From Galerina marginata (Eukaryota > Basidiomycota > Agaricomycetes > Agaricales > Galerinaceae): a stretch of DNA of 64,000 nt. Numbering within the stretch: the stretch's first letter is position 1; the number at the start of each line of letters is the position of its first letter. A program made the position numbers and the translations under genes. Shown piece after piece: positions 1-11,500 of this stretch. The DNA lies in assembly GCA_023014335.1 (NCBI GenBank), contig JAECYW010000003.1, positions 3,286,001 through 3,350,000 on the forward strand, read 5' to 3'. Under the pieces are notes generated by a model that saw nothing but the letters and a program-made list of their open reading frames with translations, had not been told where the DNA came from and ran no database searches.

Positions 1-1478
1 TAGGAGCGCGCGGGTTTTGTGAATGACCAGAAATTCGAGGAATTATTACCAGTGTACCACAATGAAGTTTATTCAACCAGTTTAACGGGCGAATTCCCCC
101 AGGTCATAAATAGCCCACAGAAGGAACCGAACCTGCGCAATGAAAAAAAGACACACGTTCTTACCGTTGTACCACTCGGTAGTTTGTTATTTGGTAAAAA
201 TAGACTTGATCTCCCGACATCACATCTCCGGTTGTCAAGAAACCTCCTTCCGCAATCCCGTCGCTAAATCCACGCGGTATGCTGAATTCATGTGTTTCCC
301 AATGGTAGAGTGGTTGATTGCCCATGAATTTATATTTTGAGAGTTAAGACATCGCTATTTCGAACCCTGACTGACGTCCAATTAAGAAATAATCAAATGA
401 GCTAATACTAAGTAAAGTGAAGTAAGTAGTTGCATATAAAGGTCCTTTGCAGGCGCCTTCAGTTTGTCGTTCAGTTATTCGTGTAAGCCGGCTACTAGTT
501 GATAAGCTAGATAAATGGTTATTTCGAGCTTGATTTCTCATATTTCATTTTCCCCGCTCAACGACTTTAAACAACCCGTCAGCCGGGTTTCCGAGACGGG
601 TTAAATCCGACAAAAAATTAGTTGTTTGAACCCGTCAGCAACCCGTTAAGAAAAACTCGTCTGACTGGACGTATACCTGTCTAGCTGGTATATTTGACCC
701 GTGCAGCAGGTTTCTTCACCTCGTTCGACGGGTTACCCAACCGGGAATAATAACCCGGCTTGGGGTGCATAGTGCTAGTCACTCGAAATGTGCGCCGAGG
801 AAGCAATGCGTGTTATCATATTGCTTCAAAGGTCGTTGCCATACCTTAGACTCCTGGCATGATTTTAAGTTGCTTCGGCCGTTTGACCTATAGGTCGAAT
901 CATGCAACCCGTAGCACTGGATTGTTCCCTTCCTTCTCGTCATCCCAAGACTGGACGGTTGTCCTTTGCATCGACATAAAATAATTTAACGGCCATTCAA
1001 AATGAGCACCGACTTCTTTGTTGAGCCCACACCACTCCCCGAAATTGAACCAGGAGATGAACTTCCCCATCCAGCTTACAAAGGGCCCAAAGGTTGAAGG
1101 TGGCTCGAACGTTCATTGGGGAAAACACGACAAAGTGAGGGAATTGAATCTGAAATTATTTGATCGCAATTTGGCGCCCTGTCTTTCCGAACACTTTCGA
1201 GTGGAAAACTGAACGTTGGCGTAAACTTAGCCTTGATGACCATGTGATAAGTTTGACGGCAACTGGACGTCCAGGAGGATTATGGTGGTATGGTTGGCAA
1301 GAATCACATAAGGGAGGGAGGTGGACACTAAAGAGCCGACATGACTTTTTTCGTATCTCTTTGTGGGTACACGAGTATAGCAATAGATAGGACAGCTACT
1401 AACCTGTCCATGGATGAGCAATGGTATCAGAGGTCCGTACAAAGTTCAATGAGAAGAGCCATCTTGATCAGAATAATA
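1..1478. other. Intergenic, degraded repeat sequence, no gene supported
   Basis: I see no convincing coding region here; open frames are short, overlap on both strands and show no family motif. Two things are visible. A relic at 560-780 carries repeated ACCCGT/ACGGGT motifs (listed separately). The stretch at about 860-1170 is a diverged direct copy of about 3255-3680 on the other side of the F-box gene. Confidence 0.6.
560..780. repeat. Possible hAT-type terminal relic with ACCCGT/ACGGGT repeats
   Basis: The stretch has many short direct and inverted copies of ACCCGT/ACGGGTT and CCGGG and ends near CTTGGGGTGCATAGTGCTAG. Read in reverse this begins TAGCACTATGCACCCC, similar in layout to the hAT terminus at 15003, which starts TAGTGATGTGCC and is followed by GGCC-rich subterminal repeats. 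No matching left end or target duplication was found, so this may be a single-ended relic. That identification is an inference. Confidence 0.3.
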
Positions 1479-2844
1479 TCAGGACCGCTGCCTTTTATAG
1501 CTGACCTCTGCTATACCCTTTTCCATCAGAGGCGCCAAGTATTCGTTCAGCACCGATTTTGCGTGCGAGACTGAGCCACCCAAAATCAAAATTGAGACGG
1601 AGACATCTATGGATCGCGCCAGTCTGTTGATCTCTGCGACAAAATCCATCCATCCTGCATTTGCCAGCTTCGAACGGGATCCATCAATCCCGCAGTCTTC
1701 TACGGTGAAGTCGAGGTGGATACTTTGTAATGAGCTTGATTGTGGGATCTTGGCAAGGTTGTTTAACAGCCACTGGACATTATTCATCCTCATGCGGAAT
1801 GATTCAGTCCATATACAACCTTTTAGAGAGAAGTGTCGCAGCGATGGCATAGAACCTAGGTCAAAGTAGTTTGGGTTGTAAAACACTGATCATAGAAGAA
1901 GAATTATTTTCCATTTAGGTGTAATAGGATATGAGGAGGACATTACCTTCTTCCGCCGGAGAGTACAAGGACAGAGTTCTGATCGTGTTTGACGTACGAC
2001 GGATTAACCGTCTGACTGCACCGAACAATTTTGAGTTATCGTTGAAAGGATCTGTATAGACGAAATTGACATCCAAATCCAGACTGACAAGACGACTCAT
2101 GTCAGGATTGCCAGACTCGAGCAGCAACCAAGGATACAGGGAAGCCCATTCATCTCTTGAAAATGTTGAAATGCGGAGGGATCTAAGTTCCGCCCGCATT
2201 GCGGTTATGGTAGGGTCTGCGGCGGAAGACAATACTGCGTCATCCGTAATAAAAATAGTCTCGAAAAAGCTGAGGGCCCTTAACGAAGGCGCGAATCTCA
2301 TGAGTGTTAAAGGGACGTTTCGCATGAATCCAAGAGAAATTTTCGAGACGGTTTGGCACCTCTTCCAGATTGCCAGCTTTAGCTCTGGTTTCCATGCACG
2401 AAAATTGAGCATGCTTCCCATATTGTTGCCCTGAATGCTCAGCTCCTTCAAGCTATCGAGCATAGGAAGAAGTTTGGATAAATGTGAATCCTTCCCAATC
2501 CACGACGATTCCTCCCCATGGGAGCTCTTGATCCAAGCGTCGATGATTTCAAGTTCTTCTACCAGCTTGCAGAGATTCGGGGATTTACTGAGAACCTCAT
2601 AAAGTCGCCAAATTTTAGAGACAATGTCGCGCTTGGATGATTGGACTGTGCTCCCAAGGGTAATGCTCTTGAACAGACGATTTTGACAACGGTAAGCGAA
2701 GACGCGGCAAACGAGGGCGCAAGCTATAAGAGAGCCAGATTTGACCTCAATGTGGTCGATGATGACTTCGAATAACTCTGGCGGTAACTTCAGCTGTGAT
2801 GATTCATTATTTCCAATGGTGTGGTCGTTTGACGAGTTGGGCAT
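1479..2844 (-). CDS. F-box domain protein (LRR-like C-terminus)
   Basis: Two exons, complement(1479..1885,1947..2844), joined by a 61-bp intron (donor GTAATG, acceptor ATCAG, phase 1), give about 434 aa. Near the N-terminus is an F-box (LPPELFEVIIDHI followed by CALVCRVF), the module that binds Skp1 in SCF ubiquitin ligases. The rest has irregular leucine-rich segments (LKELSIQGN, LRALSFFE, LRSLRIS, LVSLDLDV, IRTLSLYS) typical of the large basidiomycete F-box families that recognise substrates. I chose the ATG at 2844 because it is the first ATG upstream of the F-box in a reasonable context; the frame is open further to 2973 without another ATG, so an upstream exon is possible. No substrate can be named. 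Confidence 0.75.
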
Positions 2845-3034
2845 TTCGGCACGATCGGGCTGCGTTATGGAAGGTAGGGGGGAGTGCCTCGAAAGCGAGA
2901 TGCTCTTTGGGATTTTCTTAATCAAGAGGCAATCCAGCTGAATACCGGAATTTACACTTACGTCTTTATTCACAAGATTCGTCGGGTTCGTCCTTGTTCT
3001 GTTGGTGGCAAAAGACTGAAGTTCGAAAGTTTGG

Positions 3035-3071
3035 ACGTTGAACGTTGAACGTTGAACGTTGAAGAACGTTG
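3035..3071. repeat. Short tandem repeat of the 7-mer ACGTTGA
   Basis: Four head-to-tail copies of ACGTTGA, followed by one more copy after an AG interruption, lie about 190 bp upstream of the F-box start codon on the minus strand. It may be a promoter microsatellite; nothing shows a function. Confidence 0.85.
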
Positions 3072-3254
3072 ATCGATCATCGAGATACTCGAGTATGTGC
3101 CATAAGCGGTGGTAGGTAAGTCACGTGGATTACCGAGATGGCAAATGAGAGAGAATCGCCTCAGTCCACAGATTGAAATTCATTCCAAGCCCTCGAATGT
3201 GACTTGGAGTGTAAAAGGAGTTGACATACATACTCGTGACACAGATTTAATCCG

Positions 3255-3680
3255 TAGTTATTTTGGCCCTTTGAACTATAGATCGAGGCATGCCAAAGGC
3301 ATGCAATCCATGACGCTGAACCATCCATGATCCTGGTCGTAGAACTCGAGTACTGTACACTGGGCCTTTCCAATGACGTCCAAATTTCAACACTGAACAG
3401 GCTGTCATTGAGAAATTGTATGTAACAGTAGGTCCGTTTCAAATTCGCATCAAGCTTTCTACAGATCTATTACTTGAGCTCAAAACACCGTAACTCTAAA
3501 TTCAAGACGAGCGCCGACTTCTTCGTTGGGCTAACAGCACGCTTCTTCAGCACTCCTCAATCAAACTAAAAAACGAAATTTTGTGACCAGCTTACAAAGT
3601 GTTCAAGGTTCGAACATTGGTTTTGTTTAAAAAACAACGACTGAGTGAGTAAAATTTGAAGTTATTTTGATAGGCGCCCG
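3255..3680 (+). repeat. Diverged direct repeat of 860-1170
   Basis: Blocks shared in the same order with 860-1170 include a GCCGACTTCTTCGTTG-like stretch (near 1005 and 3512), CCAGCTTACAAAG (near 1073 and 3591), a GGTTCGAAC/GGCTCGAAC block, and an ATTTTGATAGGCGCCC-like block at the end. It is the upstream flank of the F-box gene, so the left copy may mark a lost tandem duplicate of the gene. The rest of 2845-3719 shows no gene. Confidence 0.55.
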
Positions 3681-3719
3681 TCGCCACGGGACTCGGAGTT
3701 TGAAGACGGATGATTGCAA

Positions 3720-3862
3720 GTAGCCGGGATAAGCCGGTCACGGCGTCCAGCTGAGCGGCAAGAGTAGGAGTGCCACCTCATCACCTTTCCCTCCGCCGTC
3801 GCGCTCCTACTCGCCGTCCGCACTGTCAACTTCACTTTCCTATCCATTACCCTTATTTTCAC
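3720..3862 (+). repeat. Ngaro terminal repeat A1
   Basis: The 143-bp sequence is repeated without visible difference at 27400-27542. It ends six bases before the gag-like start codon, so it also forms the 5' leader. Confidence 0.93.
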
Positions 3863-3867
3863 TAGCC

Positions 3868-5351
3868 ATGACTGACTCCACTAACCTCCACAACCTTAAT
3901 TTCGGCAGTGCCATGCCTGCACCCAATCCGGACACACCTGTCAACCCAGCTGTCAACACGGCACCTCCTTCGGTACCTCAGACCACCCCGAACGCAGAAC
4001 CGCGTTCTCAGGCCACGTCAACGACTTTGGCCACACCAACGGCCGGCGCCCCACCCGAGGTTCCCATTGACCCGGCCACGGCTCAGCAGCTGCTTCACCG
4101 TATCCAATATCTCGAAGATCAACTGGCCGCGACAGCGCTAGCCAATAGGCTGCCCACCAGTATGTTTTCGGATCCTGCGACGGTGGCTGCTTTTAGTATT
4201 CCAGTGAAAGATACCCCGAAAAAGGTGGTGCTACCCCCCATTGTTCCCGGTTTCAAAGCCAATGCACTTGAGAATGGTGAGTCCGCTTTCCCTCCTGCCA
4301 TTATCAGCCCTTTCTGTAACCCACATCTCGGGTTTTTCCTTTGCCCCACATCTTGGGCCTATCACCTTTCCCTACATCTGGGGTTTATCTCCTCGCCCCA
4401 CCTCCTGGGCCTGCATCATTGCCCCACGTCTTGGGCTTACACCTTTACCTGCTTCAGGGGCCTATGTCTGTTCCCCCCCCTCTTTTTCCAGCCTCCCTTT
4501 GCCAATATCATACCTTTCCTTAATGTGATGGCTGATTTCACACCTTGTGTATCCTAGCCATTCCCCCTCGCGTCGAACAGGCTTTCATTTCATTTGCCTA
4601 TGTGCCTTACACTGCTCTGTCAAAATCTGCCCGTCAGAAATCTCTTAACGGAGATGAGGAGATGATCATTTCGAATGGCTCTCTAGTAGCAAAAGGCTTG
4701 GACAAATCAGGCGAGCTGTCTATCTCTGTCCTGGAATGGACAGAAGCCTCTCGCATTGCCGAGAATCGGACCCGTGCTCATCATGGCGATGCTCGGGCTG
4801 TTGCCCTCGCAGAGCACCACAAGTTGGTTCTATCTCTCGGTGCTACTATGGACTGGCGCATCGCCGTTCGCTATGACATCCAGCAACGTGTAGCCTCAGC
4901 GGCTGACCACCGTCATGATCTTTCTACCCTGGATGAGAAAGCAGTCTCCCTAGCGGTTGCAAAATTCGCAACGGAGGCGCAAGTCACCTCGACTGCTTCA
5001 TCCTCCTCCCCCTCTAAACGCCATCATCCCTATCCCTCATCTGAGCGTCTTTTAAAGCGCCAGCCGTCATCCTCTCATTTGGGTTCCCAAAACCGGTGTT
5101 TTCGGTGTGGCGATACTGGCCACCTTCCCAAGGAATGCACTGCATCATCCACAAAGGCAGGAAAGACCCCCGCCCCTCTCTCTGGAGACCCCAAAGCCCC
5201 TAATGCCCTCTCCGCTCCAAATGGAAGCCCTTTCTGCTTCCGCTTTGCCTCCTCCTCAACCTGTGCTCGCGCTGCCTCCTGCTCATTCTTCCATGCCTGC
5301 TCCATTTGTGGTGACTCCCACCATGGTGCCCGAAACTGTGCCTACCTCTGA
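3868..5351 (+). CDS. Gag-like protein of the Ngaro element
   Basis: Join(3868..4276,4558..5351), about 400 aa. The 281-bp intron has a GTGAGT donor and CCTAG acceptor and keeps frame (phase 1). The N-terminal 90 residues are Pro/Thr/Ala-rich. The middle of exon 2 is a helical capsid-like region. Near residue 315 is a CCHC zinc knuckle (CFRCGDTGHLPKEC), and a second Cys/His cluster (C-x5-C-x5-H-x3-C-C) follows near the C-terminus. Such knuckles bind the element RNA during particle assembly. The 3' end overlaps the RT ORF in another frame by about 130 bp. The role as capsid is inferred from position and the knuckle. Confidence 0.75.
4318..4465 (+). repeat. Minisatellite inside the gag-like intron
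   Basis: About five imperfect copies of a roughly 30-bp unit built on CCCCACATCTTGGGCCT fill the centre of the intron at 4277-4557. The intron has no in-frame stop, so an unspliced read-through product would also be open up to the acceptor. Confidence 0.7.
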
Positions 5352-7046
5352 TCCTCGAAAGGTTTGCACTCCTCTCAATGCCCGAAAGATTGAGGAAACA
5401 CTTCAGAATCTCAACATTCTGGACTCATGGTCACATATCGTCAATGGCATCCGTTCAGGTTTCGGGATAGGGATTTCTACATCCCTATCCCGGTCGTATT
5501 TATTTCGAGAATCATTCATCTTCCAATCTCGACCCTTCCTTTATCGATTCCTACATTCTTTCCGAACAGCAAGCTGGCAGGTATTCTGGTCCTTTTTCTC
5601 CTGCCGAACTCGAAGCCATTATTGGCCCCTTTATGTCCTCACCTCTTGGCCTCATTCCCAAACCCCACTCATCAAATCTCCGCATGATCCAGGACCTTTC
5701 ATATCCACGAAAGGACCCTTCTATCCAATCTGTAAATTCCTTCATCAATTCCGACGACTTTCCCACTGCTTGGGGTACCTTCTCAGAGACTGTAAATCTT
5801 ATTCTATCCTTACCACCTGGCTGCCGTGCAGCAACCTTCGACATTTCTGCAGCCTACCGCATAACCCCTACTCGCCCAGACCAGCAGAATTTTACCTGCA
5901 TCTTTTGGAGAGGAAAGGTTTACATCGACCATGCTGCATGCTTTGGCCTAGCATCCAGCGCAGGTGTCTTTGGGAGCATAGCCGATATGCTAGTAGCCAT
6001 CTACAAAGCATCTGGCTTCCACCTTATCATCAAATGGGTAGACGACTTCTTTGTCATTGCCTTACCTTCCGACACCTGGTCCGAGGTCGAATTTATGAAT
6101 CTGACAGGTTCTCTTGGAGTTCCCTGGAGCTTAGAGAAGATGCGCCCTTTAGCTTATGTCCAGCGATACATTGGCTTCGACTGGGACTTAGCAAACCTCA
6201 CAGTCTCTTTACCAGAAGAGAAACTATCAAGCATTATCTCCACCATTCGCACTTGGCTCGTTCCAAATTCCCGCTTTTCAGCCAAAGATGCGGCCTCTTT
6301 ACATGGGAAGCTTGTTCATATCTCTTCTATTTACAAACTCATTCGTCCTTTCATCCGCTCAATTTCCCGCTTTACCCTCTCCTTTACGTCCCCTCGTGCC
6401 CATCTCAATCCTTCCTCCTCTCTTATTGCAGATCTCGACTGGATCCGTTATCTTCTTCAATCACTACCAAACTCTTTACCTCTTCGCCCATCGGTGCCTA
6501 TAGATTTGGAATGGTGGGGCGATGCCAGCTCCTCATTTGGAATTGGTATTGTCATTCATGGACACTGGGCTGTTTGGCGCTACGCTCCAGGCTTCATTGT
6601 TGGGCCTGGTCAACCATTCGACATTGGTTGGGCCGAGGCAGTTGCAGTCGAACTCGCCTTGCGCATAGCCTTTCACTCCTCCATTATCCTATCCTCACAT
6701 TCTGGGAGCACCTTTCTAGTTCGCTCAGACAATCAAGGAGTGGTGGCTGTCGTGAACAAGGGTCTTTCACGCAGCAGGAACACCAACAAAGTCCTGAAAC
6801 AGGTCATTTACCTTATTCTTTTCATTCCTCACTTTCCTTAATTTCAATTTCCTTTACTAGATTTACAAACTCCTGGCCTCAAATCAAATCTTACTTGATG
6901 CCTCCTATGTTACCAGCCGCGAAAACATCACCGACGCCCTTTCCCGAGGCGACATAGCCGCTTTCCTAGCTGGTTTCCCTTCAGCCACCTCGAAAGTAGA
7001 TCTCCCATTACCTTCTCATCTGGTAGACAAACTTATACCCGTGTAA
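5221..7046 (+). pseudogene. Ngaro reverse transcriptase-RNase H, frameshifted
   Basis: The 5' part (from an ATG near 5221) reads in one frame up to about 5508; the RT then continues in the next frame (FSPAELEAIIGPF, LGLIPKP, FDISAAYR, catalytic WVDDFF near 6036). An extra T in the run near 5505 is the simplest cause. RNase H follows (SDNQGVV near 6730) and is completed after a 58-bp intron (6803-6860, GTCATT...CTAG) by exon 6861-7046 with ENITDALSRGD. The domain order and the AELEAIIGPF-type box match DIRS-order RTs. Unless ribosomes shift frame at 5508, this copy cannot make the full enzyme. Confidence 0.8.
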
Positions 7047-7300
7047 ACCCTGCATTTGCCTCCAAAGTAACCGAGAATCCACATATACCTGGCTTATACT
7101 TTGTTGAATCTATCTCCTCTCTCCAACTTATCCCCAGCCCTTTACGCCCTAACTGCCTTTCTGCGGAAAGGATATTCCACTGGAAAGGGATCAACACCCC
7201 TCCTCCATCAGTGCTTGACAACCCTATTATTAATCATTTAGCATCTATTGCCTCTCAGGCATCCCTTCAAGATCCTGCAAGTTATGGTTCTGGCCTCCGT
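7047..7300 (+). pseudogene. Ngaro tyrosine recombinase, 5' fragment
   Basis: The frame read through GGC CTC CGT at the gypsy boundary continues after the gypsy element with AAA TTT CAT at 26275, exactly as expected if one CCGT target copy is removed. The start codon is not clear; the frame overlaps the end of the RT-RNase H ORF. There is no catalytic residue in this part. Confidence 0.7.
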
Positions 7301-8570
7301 TGTCACGCATGGACTTTGTTTTGAATAAAGTCCCATCAAGCTTGCACAAAGTCTGAACCAGTTGTTAAGAAGATTTCGGACAAGTCGTACACGCTGCCTT
7401 AGAGACAAGGCAACGATAAGCGCCCTATCAAATTCGATGCAGCATGCCCATTAAATCAACAAATCGACATCACAAGAAGCTGTCTGATCCTGACAGGAAG
7501 TGTCACGACAGGCTTAATTTCAGACTCGACGATGCGACATCTGGACATCTAATCCTCCATTCATACATCCAAGCGCTTATTCACTGTAATATGCGCCCAC
7601 ACACTCCTTATTAGTCATGCCATTAAACTCTTCTCGGCGCTTACTGATCCTACAGTGCGCTTATTCATCTTTTATATTACTAATCACCCAATTTGCTTAC
7701 TGATCGGTCTCGGCGCTTATTGATCCTTCCATTTTTATTACCAATCAGCCTCGGCGCTTACTGAGCTTCTCAGTTTTTATTACCAATCAGTCTCGGCGCT
7801 TATTGATCCACTCTTTTGCTTACCAATTTCTTACAAATCCACTTACCAATCGCCCTCGGCGCTTATTCGCTCCTTACCAATTGTATTACTCAGCCAGTAT
7901 TTTCATGTAAAGTCGCGGTACTATCTGGAAAGGTATAAAAGGGAGCCGAAATTCTGAGCAGAAAGGGCATCTATCTATATCCAGATCACCCTCTTCTATT
8001 CAGCTCAGTCCACTAGCAGATCCAGATATTTCCAGAGTGGAATAGTCTGCTAGCCAGTTCGCATTTTCGATTCCCCTTGTCCTTGCCAAGTGCGTCTACT
8101 TGCAAATACAAGAAGTCTTTACCCATTTTCAGTCTATTACATTGCCGAAAGCCTGTCCGACATCCAGTGAGTCATTCAGTCCAGCCAGTCAATTTTATCA
8201 TCTGTGTTTTCTTTTCAATTTCGACATCGCTTCAGTCGCGCACACACTGAGCAATTTATTCTACTGACGATCATTGCCCCCATCTTCGAGACTACTATCT
8301 AGGTACTTCAGCATCAGTATTCAAGTACTTCGGAACATTATTTCGAAGAACCTACGTCGAGCTACATTTAGTTCTAATTTCGCATAGAATTATAATAGCT
8401 TGACCAGTAACTGTGGAGATTATTTTCGCTATTCAGCTACTCTCTGCACTTACGAATTTATCACTCAAACAAACAAACTAGCATTGCTAACGAAACCACT
8501 CGCACAAACTGGAATAGGCCAAAGCATAACCTTTCGCTGAAACCCAGGTAAACCAAAGTTTACGTCGACA
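7301..8570 (+). repeat. 5' LTR of the gypsy element
   Basis: TG...CA ends are present. A TATA box (TATAAAA) lies at 7934-7940 and probably starts the element transcript. Upstream of it in U3, CTCGGCGCTTAYT occurs five times (starting 7633, 7709, 7750, 7792, 7855) with nearby TTACCAATC motifs, an enhancer-like arrangement. The copy at 25001-26270 shows no difference by eye. Confidence 0.95.
7633..7880 (+). promoter_or_regulatory. U3 repeat cluster and TATA box of the gypsy LTR
   Basis: Five copies of CTCGGCGCTTAYT lie within 250 bp, about 60-300 bp upstream of the TATA box at 7934. Repeated U3 motifs in LTRs commonly bind host activators; the factor here is unknown. Confidence 0.6.
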
Positions 8571-8574
8571 TAAC

Positions 8575-8592
8575 TGGAGCCCACCGCGAGGG
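8575..8592 (+). other. Primer-binding site for tRNA-Lys(CUU)
   Basis: Four bases after the LTR, TGGAGCCCACCGCGAGGG is complementary to CCA plus the last 15 bases of the tRNA-Lys(CUU) gene at 30615-30705. All 18 bases match, so that tRNA is the likely minus-strand primer. Confidence 0.88.
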
Positions 8593-11500
8593 GTTTCAAC
8601 GCAACAAATTGACATTTGTTGCTAGTTTGTTTATGAGTCTTCTTGACGATAGTAATTCAGACAAAGAGACTCAAGTTCGACCAATTTTTCCCAATTCGAC
8701 TCCTAGCGAGTTAGTCCAGCCATCTCCAACATCAGAACAGTCCAGTGAACATCCTCCAGACAACTACCGCCTATTACCTGTACCCGAATCTGTCCGCAGA
8801 AGTCAAAACAATATGTCTTCATTCAGCGGAAATCTCAATCCTCCAGGATACTCAGCACCTCCCCTACCCAGCTCACCCACTGCATTTGCACCCCAACCCA
8901 GTTCATCATCTATACTTGATCTGTTGCCTCATGACCCTGAAGCTCCAACAAATGCAGTACACAATGCGCCTGCACCAAGCCAGCCACACATTCCCATTTA
9001 TTACCAGCAACCTAACCCTTCCAATAATCCACCAATCCTTCCTCCTCCGGTACCTCCATCGGCAGGTTTAGGAATAGCTAGCATGCCTATGCCAGGATCG
9101 CACAAAGCTCCAAAGAAATTCAAAGGAAGCTATTCTGCGATCAGATCATTTCTTAATCACCTTGATCGGTTATATGCTCAATGTCAAATCACCCGAGGTT
9201 TCGACAAAGTCAATGCAATATTAGACTATTGTTCTCAACCCGTCCGCTCATTTATTCAGACCACCACTGAGTATTCTTCAAATGATTGGATTGGGCTTAA
9301 GGACAGACTTCTTGTTGCCTTTGATGCAGAGCGAGACGACCCAATATATACCATCGCGGACGTAATTGATTTTGTCCGCAACAGCCACCGAAAGCCTATC
9401 AAGAGCCTAGCCAAGTGGCGTAAATATGAACGAAAGTTCCAGACAATTGCAGGAAGTGTAAAGAAGAAAGGCCGATTAGCGGATAGAGAATACTGTGGGT
9501 ATTTCTGGACTGGAATGCCCACTGACCTCAAAGAAGCCTTAAAACCCATGCTGCTAATCGAACATCGCCAACATGATGTGAGCGAACCCTACTCAATCAA
9601 GGAAATCAGCGTGGTAGCAGAAAAGTATTTCAAAAGAGACAGATTTAGCGATTTACTTCCTGGAATTATGGGATGGGATCAAGACTCCGACAGCTCGGAC
9701 TCAGACTCCGAATCAGACGATGAAAGCTCAGACTCTGAATCCGAAGCGGAACGTCGGCACCATCAGAAGAAGAAGAAGAGCCGAAAGATTAAAGAAGCCA
9801 AGACACACCGCAAGACTCATCCAAAGCCTGAAAAGCAAGGTATGGAAGTATCGCGAAGTGAGATGGATGGGCTAGTAGACCGAATCAATAAGTTGACATT
9901 GCTTAATACTGCTCAGCCCCTTCAACCGACAGCCGGAAATCAACCAGCATACCTAGCTAATATGGCAACACAAGCACTACCCCAGGCAGTCCCGCAGTCA
10001 TATATGAGCTTCCAAGATAACAATACTCAGCAACAAGGCATGTCGCAGCCCTACACATTTTACTCCAATAATATGGTGCCACCAGGTGCTCCTTCAATGC
10101 CACCCCAGGGTTATCCTTCTTATCCGAATAATCCAGTAAATCCATCGCCAAATATTCCGCAGCCTTACAGGACCTATCCGAATAATATTCCTTTACCGCA
10201 GAATCAATTTGGTGGATTCCCTCAACTTCGAGATAATAAATGCTTTGGATGTTTTGATCCTAATCATTACTTGAGTAATTGCCCAAGAATGCATGAACTC
10301 TTCCAACAAGGCATTGTGGAGTATGATCCAGTGACCAAGAAATACTGCATGAAGAAGACCCGCGAAGTCATAAATAGGAGCCCAAGAGAAACAATGTATG
10401 AGGCGGCCTTGCGACTTAACAGTGTGATGCCCCCAGCGCAACCGCAGAATGCTAATTATGTCACCTTTGCTCCAGAAGAAGGTCAAGAAGACACAGGGAC
10501 ACTAGAAGATAGCATTCAGCAATATTATGCATCACAACTTAGCAATGAAACGGAAAGTGACTCAGATGACTCGGACGATGACGGCCCATACTGGAAGTAT
10601 GCTTTACATGCTGAAAAACAGCGACGCTACTACCAACCCTCTAGTGATTATTATGACTCAGAAAGTGAAGATGAGAATTATGCGGAAGCTTATCCAGCGA
10701 CTCGGTCAATGACCAAACGCACTTCAGAAGCTAGGGAACGAGCAAACAAGCTTCCGTCAAAGCCACCTAAAATGGTCCTTGATGGAGTCTATCCACCTCG
10801 GCGACCACGCGGTCCACCCAAGCGTAAGCTGGAACCTGCACCTACACCAGAAATTCCACAGCAGACCATTCGGCAGCCTCCTCCTCCTGTGCCACAGCAA
10901 GAAATTCCTCCACCCCCAATTCCAGCAGCACCGCAAGTAGTCTCACAGGCTCCTGAATCATCAAGGCAAGCAGTACCAATCCCCGCCCCAAGCCGACAAG
11001 TACCGAATCAGAAACCACTTGATACTCGACGCTTACGAATAAATCAGGATATGCCAATGGACGTCGACAAGGAACCGACACCTGCTCGAATATCTAGGAC
11101 ACTACCAAAAGACATACCCCCGCACATGCCAGCAAGCAAAGAAAATGCAGGGCGAGGTCTTGCTCGACAGTCCGAAATTTCCAGGGAAATAGACACACGT
11201 GAAGTAGTCAAGGAAATTCTGGATACACAAATTACGATTCCAATTCGTAAAATCATAGGATCATCAAGGGAGATTGCCACAGACCTCCAAGACATTTTGA
11301 AATTCAAGAATAGTAAACCGCCATCAGCATTAACCAGTATCAGTCCGACACCGTTACCAATAGTCGCAAGTGCAGAGCCCAGTCCTGATCGAAGACCTCC
11401 ACCTGGAGGTAGATTGATCCGCATAAACCTCCAACATGGCGATAAAGCTGTAAAAGCAATTATCGACACTGGGTCAGAGTTAAGCCTAGTCAGATGTGGA

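Noticed and set aside
3661..3719. Left flank of the Ngaro element as the missing 3' half of tRNA-Lys
   Set aside because: A 7-base acceptor-like match exists, but the T stem and anticodon stem do not pair, the variable loop is too short, and the stretch better matches the repeat at 1150-1200.
5107..6957. 616-codon open frame over the RT region
   Set aside because: Only its first 130 codons are the true pol frame; the rest is a shadow of the RT-RNase H frame, rich in Ser/Leu/Arg without motifs.
7933..7945. TATAAAA in the LTR as a host gene promoter
   Set aside because: It is within U3 of an LTR and repeated identically in the 3' LTR; the element transcript explains it.
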